Source: Rhodospirillaceae bacterium MC! (GTDB lineage: Bacteria > Pseudomonadota > Alphaproteobacteria > MC1). Taken from it: DNA of 64,000 nucleotides. The translations under genes were made by a program, and so were the position numbers. The stretch's first letter is position 1, and each line of letters begins with the position of its first letter. Positions 55,261 through 64,000 of the stretch are shown here, piece by piece. The stretch covers positions 51,043 through 115,042 of the forward strand of contig NQOV01000018.1 of NCBI GenBank assembly GCA_002632265.1, in the 5' to 3' direction. Under the pieces are notes generated by a model. That model was not told where the DNA came from and did not search any database. It was given only the letters and a program-made list of their open reading frames with translations.

Positions 55261-56052
55261 ATGAGAAGAACTTTATTATCTGTGGCCGTGATAGCCACTA
55301 CTTTATTCGCTGGCAACTCTTTTGCTAGAAATGTTAAATTAATCGTTGGGGCTACTCCTAAGCCACATGCGGAAATTTTACAACTTGTTAAACCCATTCT
55401 TGCTAAACAAGGTGTAAATCTTGTAATTAAAGAATTTACAGATTATGTTACTCCTAACATGGCCTTAGAAAGTGGCGATCTGGACGCTAACTACTTCCAA
55501 CATTTACCATATTTAGAATCTTTTACTGCTAGTCATAAGATCAAAGATCTTGTAAGTATCGCTAAAATCCATGTAGAGCCTTTAGCTTTATATTCTAAAA
55601 AATACAAAAGCTTAAAATCTATAAAAAATGGCTCTGTAATTGCCGTACCAAATGATCCTAGTAACGAGGCTAGAGCTTTGATTTTATTAGTAAATGCGGG
55701 CTTAATTAAACTGGCTGATGTTAAGAATTTAAAATCTACCATCGACGATATTAAATCCAACCCTCATCACTTCAAATTCAAAGAAGTAGAAGCTCCACAA
55801 TTACCACGTATATTACAAGATGTTGGTGGAGCAGTTATCAACGGCAACTACGCCATTCAAGCGGGCTTAAATCCCATGAAAAACGGTCTAATTGTTGAAG
55901 ACGCAAAATCACCATACGCCAACATCGTAGTAGTGAAAAAAGCCAACGCTAAAAAATCAGCCATTCTGAAATTAGTTAAGGTTTTACAATCTAAAACAGT
56001 TAAAAACTACATCCAAAAACAATACAAAGGTGCAATCGTTGCAACCTTTTAG
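55261..56052 (+). CDS. metQ: Methionine-binding periplasmic protein (NlpA family)
   Basis: MetQ captures methionine for MetNI. The 263-aa protein has the NlpA motifs VGATPKPHAEIL (about 30-41), TDYVTPNMALESGDLDANYFQH (central part YVTPNMALESGDLDANYFQ), VPNDPSNEARALILL and GNYAIQAGL. The signal peptide (to about residue 22, SFA-RN) has no lipobox cysteine, so the mature protein is probably soluble rather than a lipoprotein as in E. coli. A promoter candidate TTGACT with TATCAT lies at 55176-55204. A strong terminator follows. Confidence 0.94.
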   Translation: MRRTLLSVAVIATTLFAGNSFARNVKLIVGATPKPHAEILQLVKPILAKQGVNLVIKEFTDYVTPNMALESGDLDANYFQHLPYLESFTASHKIKDLVSIAKIHVEPLALYSKKYKSLKSIKNGSVIAVPNDPSNEARALILLVNAGLIKLADVKNLKSTIDDIKSNPHHFKFKEVEAPQLPRILQDVGGAVINGNYAIQAGLNPMKNGLIVEDAKSPYANIVVVKKANAKKSAILKLVKVLQSKTVKNYIQKQYKGAIVATF

Positions 56053-56078
56053 TAAGTAAGATATAGTATTATAGCTAC

Positions 56079-56120
56079 AAAAAAATAACAGTGAGAATAA
56101 TTTTCCACTGTTATTTTTTT
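56079..56120 (+). terminator. Rho-independent terminator of metQ
   Basis: A perfect 15-bp stem (56079-56093 with 56106-56120) with a 12-base loop ends in seven T. It closes the metNIQ group. Confidence 0.9.
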
Positions 56121-56194
56121 ACCTTTTATTAATAATGTCTTTATGATAGTATGTACATAACATTTATTTTAACAAGAATTTAAGGTCTTGACCC

Positions 56195-57589
56195 ATGAAA
56201 ACAAAATTATTAATTCTCATCTCTTGTGCTGTATTATTAACGGCTTGTGTTACAAAACATGACCCTAACAATTTATTTATTAATTATTCCAACTCAGATG
56301 ATATAACACTCGCAGAAGTCCAAACCGCCATTAAAAATGGTGCGGATATTAATAATGCCGATAAAAATAAAGAAACTCCTTTAATGTACGCCGTTGAACA
56401 CAATTCCGATCCTAAAGTTATTGAGGCTTTAATAAAAGCTGGAGCTGATGTTAATGCCATAGATAAATTTAATAATACACCATTAGTATATGCTGGTTAT
56501 AACACTAAGGCGAACTTTATTAATATATTATTAAAAGCAGGAGCTAAGATAGATTTTCATGGTGCAGGATATAAAGCATTACTACATACAACGAGTGAAG
56601 AAGATTCTAATATAGGAAAAGTAAAAACCCTACTACAAGCAGGAGTTAGCCCTATTCCTCCCAAAACTTATTCCCCTACTGATTCTGGCAAGAATACTCC
56701 ACTAATGAATGCTGTTGAACAATATCATTTAAAAATAGTTAATATATTATTAAAAGCAGGAGCGGACGTTAATGCCCAAGGGGATTACGGTAAAACCGCC
56801 TTATTTTATGCTATTAAGGGTGAATATAAAGACAAAGTCGAGCCTCAAACTGCAATTATAAAAGCACTATTAAAAGCAGGGGCTGACGTTAAAATCAAAG
56901 ATACAAAAGGGAACACCGCTTTATCTGGCGTTTTAAACTGGTGCAGTTCCAATTGTAAAAATAAAGTTAGTCTTTTAATAGATGCAGGTGCTAATATTAA
57001 TGTTACTAATAAAGAAGGTCAAAATCTATTATACATATTAATAAGTGATGATAAAATGGTAAAATACTTAATCCAAAAGGGAATTAATGTTAATCATGCA
57101 GATGAAAACGGTAACCCTCCAATGATGAATATCTATAACAACGTTAAATCATTGAAACTTCTACTAAAAGCAGGGGCGAAAGTTAACGCCCAAAATAAAG
57201 AAGGCAAAACCATACTAATGCAAGCTCTAGACAGTTCTGACGATTATATGATAGACATGCTACACATCGTAATAAGAAGATCTAATATTAATATACGTGA
57301 TAATAAAGGCATGACTGCCATATATTATGCTGGACACCCTAAAAATCTTAAACTCTTGCTAAGAGCTAGAGCCAAAATTAACATAACCGATAAACTAGGC
57401 GAAACCCCATTACTATATGCAATTAAACACGATGCCCCATATAAAAACGATATCACATCTATACTTATAAAAGCAGGGGCAAAAGTTAACATCCGTGATA
57501 AAGCAGGCAAAACCGCCTTACAATATGCCAAAGACTATTCAGATAATGAAGTAGTTATCAAGCTACTAAAAAGAGCAGGAGCTAAATAA
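56195..57589 (+). CDS. Ankyrin-repeat lipoprotein
   Basis: The 464-aa protein has a lipoprotein signal with lipobox LTAC (Cys18), followed by about eleven ankyrin repeats from residue 38 to the end, with recurring NTPLxYA and LLKAGAKVN-type units. Ankyrin arrays bind proteins, and in host-associated bacteria they often contact host targets. The lipid anchor places this one at the envelope, most likely facing the periplasm or cell surface, rather than as a type IV secretion effector. It is alone between metQ and the YeeE-type genes. The repeat number could vary between strains. Confidence 0.88.
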   Translation: MKTKLLILISCAVLLTACVTKHDPNNLFINYSNSDDITLAEVQTAIKNGADINNADKNKETPLMYAVEHNSDPKVIEALIKAGADVNAIDKFNNTPLVYAGYNTKANFINILLKAGAKIDFHGAGYKALLHTTSEEDSNIGKVKTLLQAGVSPIPPKTYSPTDSGKNTPLMNAVEQYHLKIVNILLKAGADVNAQGDYGKTALFYAIKGEYKDKVEPQTAIIKALLKAGADVKIKDTKGNTALSGVLNWCSSNCKNKVSLLIDAGANINVTNKEGQNLLYILISDDKMVKYLIQKGINVNHADENGNPPMMNIYNNVKSLKLLLKAGAKVNAQNKEGKTILMQALDSSDDYMIDMLHIVIRRSNINIRDNKGMTAIYYAGHPKNLKLLLRARAKINITDKLGETPLLYAIKHDAPYKNDITSILIKAGAKVNIRDKAGKTALQYAKDYSDNEVVIKLLKRAGAK

Positions 57590-57622
57590 TAACCGCTAAG
57601 ATGAATGCTTTTTCACACCCCT

Positions 57623-58048
57623 TTAAGATCTACTGATACGTTTAGAAATGTACATTCCTACTAACATGGGAATGAAAAAGCATAAGGCTTTTAAAGGTAC
57701 TAAAGCCAAAAGAACAACGGCAGGGCCTGGGCATATACCTGCAATCGCCCAGCCTATGCCGAATAATACTGATCCTACTATTAATTGAGTATCAATAATT
57801 TTTGTGGTGGGAATTTGAAAATTGCCTATTAGGGGCTTTTTCAATATTCCCCTTTTTATGGCAAAGTACATGACTACCGTTATGAATATCGCTCCAATCA
57901 TTACAAATGCTAGGGAACAATCCCACGAATGGGGAAAGTCTTTGTTAATTATCAAAAAATTTAAGACTTTTTGCGGATTCGCCATGCCACTAATCAACAA
58001 ACCCATGGAAAATAAAATTCCTGATATAAAAGATATTATTGTACGCAT
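57623..58048 (-). CDS. YeeE/YedE-type transporter component, C-terminal half (DUF6691-like)
   Basis: The 141-aa membrane protein has about four helices, with GMANPQKVLNFL near residues 21-32 and AIAGICPGPAVV (about 104-115) with its conserved Cys. It matches the second half of YeeE/YedE (TsuA-type) proteins, which import thiosulfate or related sulfur compounds through conserved cysteines. It follows the first-half gene by 27 bp. Together they equal one full-length transporter. Confidence 0.85.
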   Translation of the reverse strand: MRTIISFISGILFSMGLLISGMANPQKVLNFLIINKDFPHSWDCSLAFVMIGAIFITVVMYFAIKRGILKKPLIGNFQIPTTKIIDTQLIVGSVLFGIGWAIAGICPGPAVVLLALVPLKALCFFIPMLVGMYISKRISRS

Positions 58049-58075
58049 ATTCTTTTTCTTCTTCTTTTCTATGAG

Positions 58076-58513
58076 TTATAAAATAAAATTGTGAATTATA
58101 GACGCTGTTATAACGGCAACAACCATAAAAACAATTACCGCCACCATGGAACGCTTGGACAATCTGCCCAATCCCGATACACCATGACCTGATGTGCAAC
58201 CCTTAGCAAGCACCGTACCGCAACCAACAAATAATCCAGCGATAATCAAAGTAATATAAGATGCTTTTATGTGAATGCTTTCGCCTAAATTCATCTGTGT
58301 GAATTTGGCATATAGTAACGCTCCGATAATCATACCAATCACAAAAGAAATACGCCATGAGATATCTTTTATCCTGATATTTTTCACATCAATAATACCA
58401 GATATTATCCCAGACGCTCCCATAATTCGCCCCATACCCAACATTAAAACTAAACTGGCTATACCTATCAGCAAGCCACCAATCAGCGACAAAAACGGCG
58501 TGAAATTTTCCAT
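58076..58513 (-). CDS. YeeE/YedE-type transporter component, N-terminal half
   Basis: The 145-aa protein has about four membrane helices and the Cys-containing block VGCGTVLAKGCTSGHGVSG (about 95-113), the hallmark of the YeeE/YedE sulfur-compound transporter family. The SGLGRLSKRSMVAV segment follows. It precedes the second-half gene. The two-gene form is common and need not be a broken gene. Confidence 0.87.
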   Translation of the reverse strand: MENFTPFLSLIGGLLIGIASLVLMLGMGRIMGASGIISGIIDVKNIRIKDISWRISFVIGMIIGALLYAKFTQMNLGESIHIKASYITLIIAGLFVGCGTVLAKGCTSGHGVSGLGRLSKRSMVAVIVFMVVAVITASIIHNFIL

Positions 58514-58590
58514 ATTTTTTACTCTTTCTCTAGTGAAATTATAATTATCTTTTTATGATATATAAGCATAAATTAAAAAAAATCAACAAA

Positions 58591-58629
58591 AAAAAGATCT
58601 CTTTATTTAGAAAATAAAGAGATCTTTTT
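58591..58629 (-). terminator. Terminator of the S10 ribosomal operon
   Basis: A perfect 16-bp inverted repeat (58591-58606 with 58614-58629) with a 7-base loop has A/T-runs at both ends. It lies just after the rpsQ stop and ends the eleven-gene ribosomal transcript. Confidence 0.92.
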
Positions 58630-58639
58630 AACAGCAATT

Positions 58640-58876
58640 CTAAGCTTCGTTGGCTAATACAGCCCAACGCTTACGCTTGGAAATTGGTTGACTTTCTATT
58701 ATACGAACAGTATCACCCATTTTGAAAGAATTATTTTCATCATGTGCCATATACTTCTTAGTACGTTTAATAAATTTTCTGTAAAGAGGGTGCATTACAC
58801 GTCTCTCCACTAAAACAACTACTGTTTTATCGGCTTTGTCGCTTACAACTGTACCTTGTAAAATACGTTTAGGCAT
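58640..58876 (-). CDS. rpsQ: 30S ribosomal protein S17
   Basis: The 78-aa OB-fold protein begins [19 protein letters not shown] and has the HPLYRKF and [17 protein letters not shown] segments of bacterial S17, which binds 16S rRNA in the 5' domain. It is the last gene of the S10 operon; the gene that usually follows in many genomes (rplN) is not here. Confidence 0.97.
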   Translation of the reverse strand: MPKRILQGTVVSDKADKTVVVLVERRVMHPLYRKFIKRTKKYMAHDENNSFKMGDTVRIIESQPISKRKRWAVLANEA

Positions 58877-58894
58877 TTACCTTAACTCCAAGTT

Positions 58895-59086
58895 TTAATT
58901 AGTTTTAGCATGTAGAACAGTTTTAACTCTAGCTATTTCGCGACGTACTTGACGTACACGAGCCGAGTTTTCTAACTGACCACCTGCTTTTTGAAAACGT
59001 AAGTTGAAAGATTCCTTACGAAGGCTTAATAGTTCCTTCTTCAACTCATCAGCTGACTTTGCACGAAGTTCTTCTGCTTTACTCAT
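58895..59086 (-). CDS. rpmC: 50S ribosomal protein L29
   Basis: The 63-aa two-helix protein has [19 protein letters not shown] and [15 protein letters not shown], typical of L29 near the polypeptide exit tunnel. It lies between rplP (2-bp gap) and rpsQ in standard order. Confidence 0.97.
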   Translation of the reverse strand: MSKAEELRAKSADELKKELLSLRKESFNLRFQKAGGQLENSARVRQVRREIARVKTVLHAKTN

Positions 59087-59088
59087 GA

Positions 59089-59508
59089 TTAGCTCCCCTC
59101 ACCCATACGCACGATAACACGTGTTTTTACTGGTAATTTAGCTGACGCAAGCTCAAAAGCTTTCTTTGCAACATCTTCTGAAACACCATCTATTTCGAAC
59201 ATGATACGCCCAGGCTTAACCTTAGCTGCCCAATATTCAACAGACCCTTTACCTTTACCTTGGCGAACCTCGGCAGGTTTTTTTGTTACAGGCACATCTG
59301 GAAAAATACGAATCCAAACACGACCAGCACGCTTCATATGACGAGTCATCGCACGACGAGCCGCCTCAATTTGACGTGCCGTAATACGAGCTGGTTCTAC
59401 AGTTTTTAAACCGTAAGTTCCAAAATTAAGTGCTGTACCGCCTTTTGCCTGGCCGTGAATACGGCCCTTGTGCATTTTGCGGAATTTAGTACGTTTAGGA
59501 CTTAACAT
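59089..59508 (-). CDS. rplP: 50S ribosomal protein L16
   Basis: The 139-aa protein has [16 protein letters not shown] at its start and the [24 protein letters not shown] and [12 protein letters not shown] motifs of L16, which helps form the A-site and binds 5S rRNA. The order rpsC-rplP-rpmC is conserved. Confidence 0.98.
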   Translation of the reverse strand: MLSPKRTKFRKMHKGRIHGQAKGGTALNFGTYGLKTVEPARITARQIEAARRAMTRHMKRAGRVWIRIFPDVPVTKKPAEVRQGKGKGSVEYWAAKVKPGRIMFEIDGVSEDVAKKAFELASAKLPVKTRVIVRMGEGS

Positions 59509-59525
59509 TTGCTAGAATCCTCTCC

Positions 59526-60233
59526 TTATTTCTTGTTTTTATTACGAAAACGTTTATTATCCGTATTAGCAGTAGCTAAACGCTCACTAGCCATAGGATC
59601 GTGTTCCATAATCTCACCTTTGAAGATCCAAGTTTTGATACCAATGATACCATAAGTTGTAAGACCTTCAGCCGTTGCATAATCAATATTCGCACGAAGT
59701 GTATGCAAAGGTACACGACCCTCACGATACCATTCTGTTCTTGCAATTTCCGCACCGCCTAAACGACCCGATACATTAACACGAATACCTTCTGCTCCCA
59801 TACGCATTGCACTTTGTACACCACGTTTCATAGCACGACGAAACGACACACGGCGTTCCAACTGTTGAGCGATACTATCTGCAACCAATTGTGCATCAAC
59901 TTCAGGTTTTCTCACTTCAACAATATTTAAACGTACATTTTCCGCTTTCGTCATGTTTTTTACTTTTAGGCGTAATTTCTCGATGTCTCCACCTTTTTTA
60001 CCTATAATAACACCAGGACGAGCAGTGTGAATAGAAACAATAGCACTTTTCGCAGGACGCTCAATTACTACTTTCGAAACACCAGCAGCAGCCAATTCCT
60101 TACGTAAAAATTCACGAATTTTTAAATCTTCATGAAGATTACCTGCGAAATTCAACTTGCCAGCATACCAGCGAGAATCCCAAGTACGATTAATACCTAG
60201 ACGCAAACCGATTGGATTTACCTTCTGACCCAT
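59526..60233 (-). CDS. rpsC: 30S ribosomal protein S3
   Basis: The 235-aa protein begins [13 protein letters not shown] and contains the KH RNA-binding motif [15 protein letters not shown] (about 74-88) and the C-terminal [14 protein letters not shown] domain. S3 lies at the mRNA entry site and contributes to helicase activity. It abuts rplV with no gap. Confidence 0.98.
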   Translation of the reverse strand: MGQKVNPIGLRLGINRTWDSRWYAGKLNFAGNLHEDLKIREFLRKELAAAGVSKVVIERPAKSAIVSIHTARPGVIIGKKGGDIEKLRLKVKNMTKAENVRLNIVEVRKPEVDAQLVADSIAQQLERRVSFRRAMKRGVQSAMRMGAEGIRVNVSGRLGGAEIARTEWYREGRVPLHTLRANIDYATAEGLTTYGIIGIKTWIFKGEIMEHDPMASERLATANTDNKRFRNKNKK

Positions 60234-60614
60234 TTACGCCTCCTCTTCTTGTTCACGCAAAACTATACGAATTTGTGCAAATGGCTTTCTAATCATAGCA
60301 CCACGCCCACGAGCTCTCGCTCTAAAACGTTTCATTACTAGATTTTTACCTACACTTGCTTCACAAATATATAATTTATCAACATCTAATTGATGATTAT
60401 TTTCAGCATTTGCGATTGCTGATTCTAATACTTTTTTTACCTCACCTGCAATACGACGGCGAGAGAAAGTAAGTACAGCTAATGCTGAGCTAACATCGCG
60501 ACCAGAAATAAGACCAGCTAATAAACCTAGCTTTTGTGGACTTACTTTTAACATGCGACCTACAGCATAAGCTTCGTTGTCCGCTACACGGCGACCTTTA
60601 GATTGCTTACCCAT
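60234..60614 (-). CDS. rplV: 50S ribosomal protein L22
   Basis: The 126-aa protein has [15 protein letters not shown], the long hairpin [18 protein letters not shown] and the typical start region of L22, which lines the exit tunnel. An N-terminal [19 protein letters not shown] segment is alphaproteobacterial in style. It lies between rpsS and rpsC. Confidence 0.97.
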   Translation of the reverse strand: MGKQSKGRRVADNEAYAVGRMLKVSPQKLGLLAGLISGRDVSSALAVLTFSRRRIAGEVKKVLESAIANAENNHQLDVDKLYICEASVGKNLVMKRFRARARGRGAMIRKPFAQIRIVLREQEEEA

Positions 60615-60616
60615 AA

Positions 60617-60895
60617 TTATTTCCTCTTAGCCTTTTTATCTGCAGCATGCCCATAATATGTGCGAGTCGGTGCAAATTCACCAAACTTATGCCCAATCAT
60701 TTCTTCTGTAACTAGTACAGGAATGAATTTATTACCATTATGAACACCAAAAGTTATACCAACGAATTGTGGTAAAATTGTTGAACGGCGAGACCAAATT
60801 TTTACTACGTCGTTACGGTTAGAAGCACGAGCTGCTTCAGCCTTCTTAAGAAGGTACCCATCAACGAAAGGGCCTTTCCATACAGAACGAGCCAT
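60617..60895 (-). CDS. rpsS: 30S ribosomal protein S19
   Basis: The 92-aa protein begins [18 protein letters not shown] and has [13 protein letters not shown] and [15 protein letters not shown] motifs of S19 in the 30S head. It has a normal length and location between rplB and rplV. Confidence 0.98.
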   Translation of the reverse strand: MARSVWKGPFVDGYLLKKAEAARASNRNDVVKIWSRRSTILPQFVGITFGVHNGNKFIPVLVTEEMIGHKFGEFAPTRTYYGHAADKKAKRK

Positions 60896-60911
60896 GACAT
60901 ATACCTCCTAA

Positions 60912-61739
60912 TTACTTCTTATGACGTGAACGAATAATTAAATTATCTGTTCTCTTATTTTTACGAGTCTTCTTACCACGAGTTGGTTTACCCCAAGGAG
61001 TAACAGGATGACGTCCGCCACTTGTGCGTCCCTCACCACCACCATGTGGGTGATCTACTGGGTTCATCACAACACCACGAACTGTGGGTCTGCGACCTAA
61101 CCAGCGATTACGACCGGCTTTTGCTAGATTTTGGTTTTGTTTATCTGCATTAGATACAGAACCAATAGTAGCAATACATTCGGCACGAACCAAACGAACT
61201 TCACCAGAAGATAAACGAATCTGTGCATAACCACGATCTTTCCCGATTAACTGTGCATATGTACCCGCAGAACGAGCAACTTGTGCACCTTTACCAGCTT
61301 TTAATTCAATATTATGAATTACTGTACCAACAGGAATGTTAGCAAGAGGTAAAGCGTTACCAGGCTTGATATCGGCTTTTTCACCAGAGACAATCACATC
61401 ACCAACAGACAAACGAGCTGGAGCGATAATGTAATTTAATAAACCATCTTCATAACGAATTAACGCAATGAAAGCAGTACGGTTGGGATCATATTCAATG
61501 CGTTCTACAGTAGCAGGCACATCAAATTTACGACGTTTAAAATCGATCATACGGTAACGGCGTTTATGTCCACCACCAATATGACGTACTGTAATACGAC
61601 CGTTGTTATTACGACCACCACTTTTACGTAAACCAAAAGTTAATGATTTTTCAGGCTTACCTTTATACAATCCCTCACGTGAAACTAAAACTAGACCACG
61701 TTGAGCAGGTGTATTTGGCTTATATTGTTTTAACGCCAT
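60912..61739 (-). CDS. rplB: 50S ribosomal protein L2
   Basis: The 275-aa protein has [22 protein letters not shown] near the N-terminus (core [11 protein letters not shown]) and the C-terminal [17 protein letters not shown] with the conserved His of L2, which supports peptidyl transferase function. It follows rplW by 3 bp. Confidence 0.98.
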   Translation of the reverse strand: MALKQYKPNTPAQRGLVLVSREGLYKGKPEKSLTFGLRKSGGRNNNGRITVRHIGGGHKRRYRMIDFKRRKFDVPATVERIEYDPNRTAFIALIRYEDGLLNYIIAPARLSVGDVIVSGEKADIKPGNALPLANIPVGTVIHNIELKAGKGAQVARSAGTYAQLIGKDRGYAQIRLSSGEVRLVRAECIATIGSVSNADKQNQNLAKAGRNRWLGRRPTVRGVVMNPVDHPHGGGEGRTSGGRHPVTPWGKPTRGKKTRKNKRTDNLIIRSRHKK

Positions 61740-61742
61740 ATG

Positions 61743-62066
61743 TTAAGCTCCTGTCATTACATCAATGGTTTCACCATCAGCAAGCGTAACAATGGCTTTT
61801 TTAAAGTCATTACGTTTACCAGGTTTCCCACGGAACATTTTTGTTTTACCCTTAACAAGTATAGTATTTACAGCAGTTACTTTAGTACTATAAACTGTTT
61901 CCACAGCTTTTCTAATTTCAAACTTATTTGAATCTAAAGGAACGTAAAAACTTACTTGATTATCATTAGCCTGATTAGTGGCTTTTTCTGTGATAATTGG
62001 GTTGCGGATAATTTCAAACATTCTACCTTGAGAAGGTTTTACTTGTTTCGGACTATACTTACTCAT
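61743..62066 (-). CDS. rplW: 50S ribosomal protein L23
   Basis: The 107-aa protein has IRNPIITEKATN (about 20-31), KFEIRKAVETVY and GKTKMFRGKPGKRNDFKKA, as in bacterial L23, the docking site for trigger factor and SRP. The first ~15 residues are an extra lead; an internal start is possible. Its start overlaps the rplD stop by one base. Confidence 0.97.
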   Translation of the reverse strand: MSKYSPKQVKPSQGRMFEIIRNPIITEKATNQANDNQVSFYVPLDSNKFEIRKAVETVYSTKVTAVNTILVKGKTKMFRGKPGKRNDFKKAIVTLADGETIDVMTGA

Positions 62067-62683
62067 TATAAACGCCCCTCTAAAGTAGTTACTGCTTCAG
62101 TAGTTAGAACAAGTTTTTCATGTTTTAAAATATCATAAACGTTTGCACCGATTTGAGGCAATACATCTAAGCCATGAATGTTGCGAGAAGCAAGAGCAAA
62201 GTTATCATTAACTGATTCGCCATCGATAACAAGTGCATTTTTCCAACCTAAATTAGAAAGAATACTTTTCAAACCCTTAGTACTTGGTGTTGAAAGAGTA
62301 GCAGAATCTACAATAATTAAGTTACCTTCGGCAACCTTTGCAGATAGTGCGGTTTTCAAACCTAGTTTACGGAATTTCTTAGTAAGATCATGTGCATGCG
62401 AACGATAAACTGGACCATGTACAGTAGCACCACCACGCATTTGGGTAGCACCTTTGAAACCTTGACGAGCATTACCTGTACCCTTTTGACGGAAAGGTTT
62501 TGCTTTAGTAATACGAAGTTCACCACGACGTTTTACTTTATGTGTTCCAGCTTGTCTTTTAGCCAATTGCCAATTAACAACACGGTTTAAGATATCCTTA
62601 CGAACTTCAACACTAAAGATAGCATCATTAAGTTCAATATCACTTACTTTTTTGTTTTCCAGTGAAATAACATCAATTTTCAT
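62066..62683 (-). CDS. rplD: 50S ribosomal protein L4
   Basis: The 205-aa protein has the extended loop with GTGNARQGFKGATQMRGG (about 72-89) that reaches into the exit tunnel, and FRKLGLKTALSAK. In E. coli L4 also represses its own S10 operon; whether that happens here is not visible. It follows rplC directly. Confidence 0.98.
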   Translation of the reverse strand: MKIDVISLENKKVSDIELNDAIFSVEVRKDILNRVVNWQLAKRQAGTHKVKRRGELRITKAKPFRQKGTGNARQGFKGATQMRGGATVHGPVYRSHAHDLTKKFRKLGLKTALSAKVAEGNLIIVDSATLSTPSTKGLKSILSNLGWKNALVIDGESVNDNFALASRNIHGLDVLPQIGANVYDILKHEKLVLTTEAVTTLEGRL

Positions 62684-63379
62684 CTATGCCTCCTCACTAG
62701 CAGAAACACTGCCTTTAATACCAGCAGGCATTGGTACGCCCTTTGGTGCAGATTTTTTAACAGCGTCGGTAATTCTAACCCAACCAGTATCATGACCAGG
62801 TACAGAACCTTTAACCAATACTAAATTACGTTCAGAATCAACAGATACTACTGTTAAATTTTGAATAGTTACACGAGTAGCACCCATGTGCCCAGCCATT
62901 TTTTTACCCTTGAAAACACGTCCAGGGAATTGACATTGACCAGTAGAACCATGAGAACGGTGTGAAATAGATACACCATGAGATGCTCTCAAACCACCAA
63001 AATTGTGGCGCTTCATAGCACCAGCAAAACCTTTACCAATTGAAGTACCACAAACGTCAACATATTGACCTTCGACAAAGTGTGTAGCTGATAGTTCAGA
63101 ACCCACCTCTATAAGTGCTTCATCATCTACGCGGAATTCAACCAAGTTTAATTTTGGTTCAACTTTTGCCTTGGCAAAAAGTCCACGTAAAGGCTTAGTA
63201 ACGTTCTTGGGCTTTGCCTCACCAAATCCTAGCTGTACCGCAGTATAGCCATCCTTGTCATTGGTGCGTTGCGCAACGACATGACTGTCGACAGCTAGAA
63301 CAGTTACAGGAAGTTGTAACCCTTCTGCTGTAAACACGTGTGTCATGCCTACTTTTTGCGCGATTAGTCCAGATCGCAT
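62684..63379 (-). CDS. rplC: 50S ribosomal protein L3
   Basis: The protein begins [16 protein letters not shown] and has [26 protein letters not shown] (core [16 protein letters not shown]), with the Gln methylation environment, and [15 protein letters not shown] set the start at 63379 (231 aa) because AGGAG then sits 9 bases upstream; the earlier ATG (63388) nearly overlaps that site. It is 41 bp after rpsJ. Confidence 0.97.
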   Translation of the reverse strand: MRSGLIAQKVGMTHVFTAEGLQLPVTVLAVDSHVVAQRTNDKDGYTAVQLGFGEAKPKNVTKPLRGLFAKAKVEPKLNLVEFRVDDEALIEVGSELSATHFVEGQYVDVCGTSIGKGFAGAMKRHNFGGLRASHGVSISHRSHGSTGQCQFPGRVFKGKKMAGHMGATRVTIQNLTVVSVDSERNLVLVKGSVPGHDTGWVRITDAVKKSAPKGVPMPAGIKGSVSASEEA

Positions 63380-63429
63380 TATTGCCATCTCCTATTTTTT
63401 TGTTAATAAAAAATATTATTTTATTGAAA

Positions 63430-63735
63430 TTATGCTTTAATTTCAACTTCCACGCCTGAAGCTAATTCTAACTTCATTAAAGCGTCTACAGTTTGAGGTG
63501 TTGGATTAACAATATCCAACATTCTTTTGTAAGTGCGAGTTTCAAATTGCTCACGAGATTTCTTATTAACGTGTGGCGAACGGTTAACTGTGTAACGTTC
63601 GATACGTGTTGGAAGTGGCACAGGCCCGCATACTGTAGCACCAGTACGCTTAGCTGTTTCAACGATCTCATTAGCAGATTGATCTAATACTCTATGATCA
63701 AAAGCTTTCAAACGAATTCTAATATTTTGGTGCAT
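63430..63735 (-). CDS. rpsJ: 30S ribosomal protein S10
   Basis: The 101-aa protein has [21 protein letters not shown] at the start (core [12 protein letters not shown]), [29 protein letters not shown] (core [17 protein letters not shown]) and a C-terminal [10 protein letters not shown] strand. S10, also called NusE, takes part in transcription antitermination. It is the first gene of the operon with its own promoter. Confidence 0.98.
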   Translation of the reverse strand: MHQNIRIRLKAFDHRVLDQSANEIVETAKRTGATVCGPVPLPTRIERYTVNRSPHVNKKSREQFETRTYKRMLDIVNPTPQTVDALMKLELASGVEVEIKA

Positions 63736-63815
63736 ATTAAATTATCCATCAAAAATATTTATCGTAGGTCTCAACACAATATACCACCACGGCATACTAT
63801 GGACTACTAGCACTA

Positions 63816-63844
63816 GTTATACCACAATGATTAGAGAGAATCAA
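63816..63844 (-). promoter_or_regulatory. Sigma70-type promoter of the S10 operon
   Basis: On the minus strand a -35 TTGATT (63844-63839) and -10 TATAAC (63821-63816) are separated by 17 bases. The predicted start near 63808 leaves a ~73-base leader before the rpsJ ATG. No elaborate attenuator-type fold was recognised in this short leader. Confidence 0.6.
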
Positions 63845-63937
63845 CTACTTTTTTCAAAAAGTGTAATAAAGGTTAACTTTTTTTATATTTAAAAAAAATA
63901 ACACGATAAATCAAAACGATAGCATTTTCATATATGA

Positions 63938-63985
63938 CAAAAAAAATCTCATATATGTTTAAAAATTATAACACATATGAGATTC
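63938..63985 (-). terminator. Terminator of a gene beyond the right edge
   Basis: A 14-bp stem AATCTCATATGTGT (63984-63971) pairs with 63958-63945 with one mismatch on the minus strand. A run of at least six T (63944-63939) follows. It ends a minus-strand transcript entering from outside the window, so rpsJ begins an independent unit. Confidence 0.8.
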
Positions 63986-64000
63986 TAAAAGATTCACATT

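Noticed and set aside
57623..58513. The two YeeE/YedE halves as one gene broken by a frameshift
   Set aside because: Each half has its own start and stop, with a 27-bp gap, and two-gene versions of this family are common.

Overview
The window is a strongly AT-rich chromosomal segment of a Gram-negative, motile bacterium. MotA, MotB, CheW, an MCP, a porin, Pal, MurJ and a diderm-type S10 ribosomal operon point to this. Protein similarity (FabI beside AroC, the acpP-fabF-mltG order, ribosomal protein sequences) suggests an alphaproteobacterium. The low GC, an ankyrin lipoprotein, orphan transporter parts and many low-complexity protein tails suggest a host-associated or streamlined lineage. The genus cannot be named from sequence alone. 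No phage, insertion sequence, CRISPR array or rRNA gene was seen.

Layout. 0-7.7 kb: minus-strand genes for a lipoprotein, an inositol-monophosphatase-like protein, a TorD/DmsD chaperone, an 862-aa aconitase-like protein and a YhiN/HI0933 flavoprotein. The phosphatase-like and aconitase-like proteins keep their folds but have lost catalytic ligands. 7.8-11.3 kb: motA-motB, then divergent cheW and an Arg-rich secreted protein. 11.3-12.1 kb: a gene-poor, repeat-rich interval. 12.1-15.3 kb: yqgE/algH, aroC, fabI and a tRNA-Ile/tRNA-Ala pair. 15.4-21.9 kb: a minus-strand run of an NSS transporter, murJ, trpS and two glycosyltransferases. 22.1-25.5 kb: a beta-hydroxyacid dehydrogenase, a second repeat-rich interval, an identical second tRNA pair and three small lineage-specific proteins. 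25.8-37.4 kb: a 1002-aa GT2-HAD protein, ispE, xseA, a possible chemotaxis-linked protein, trmJ-like, an orphan binding protein, phoH, ybeY and hemW. 37.6-44.1 kb: pal, the complete pabA-pabB-pabC-folP-folC run and a second orphan binding protein. 44.2-49.5 kb: acpP, fabF, mltG, ubiD and an acylphosphatase. 49.6-58.5 kb: an MCP, a porin, metN-metI-metQ, an ankyrin lipoprotein and a two-gene YeeE/YedE transporter. 58.6-63.7 kb: the eleven-gene S10 operon between two strong terminators.

How genes work together: aroC makes chorismate, pabABC turn it into p-aminobenzoate, and folP/folC carry it into folates. fabI, acpP and fabF serve type II fatty acid synthesis. murJ, mltG, pal, the porin and the glycosyltransferases build the envelope. 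motAB, cheW, the MCP and perhaps the 31.5-kb protein serve chemotaxis and motility. trpS, trmJ, ybeY, the tRNAs and the S10 operon serve translation.

The strongest unusual signals are the aconitase-like protein without any iron-sulfur cysteine and with its own consensus promoter, the phosphatase-like protein with a Lys in place of a metal-binding Asp, a ~150-bp non-coding repeat family with GGCC-containing inverted ends, the duplicated tRNA pair outside any rRNA operon, and the recurrent addition of hydrophilic low-complexity tails to housekeeping proteins. Family assignments are from motif recognition without database searches.
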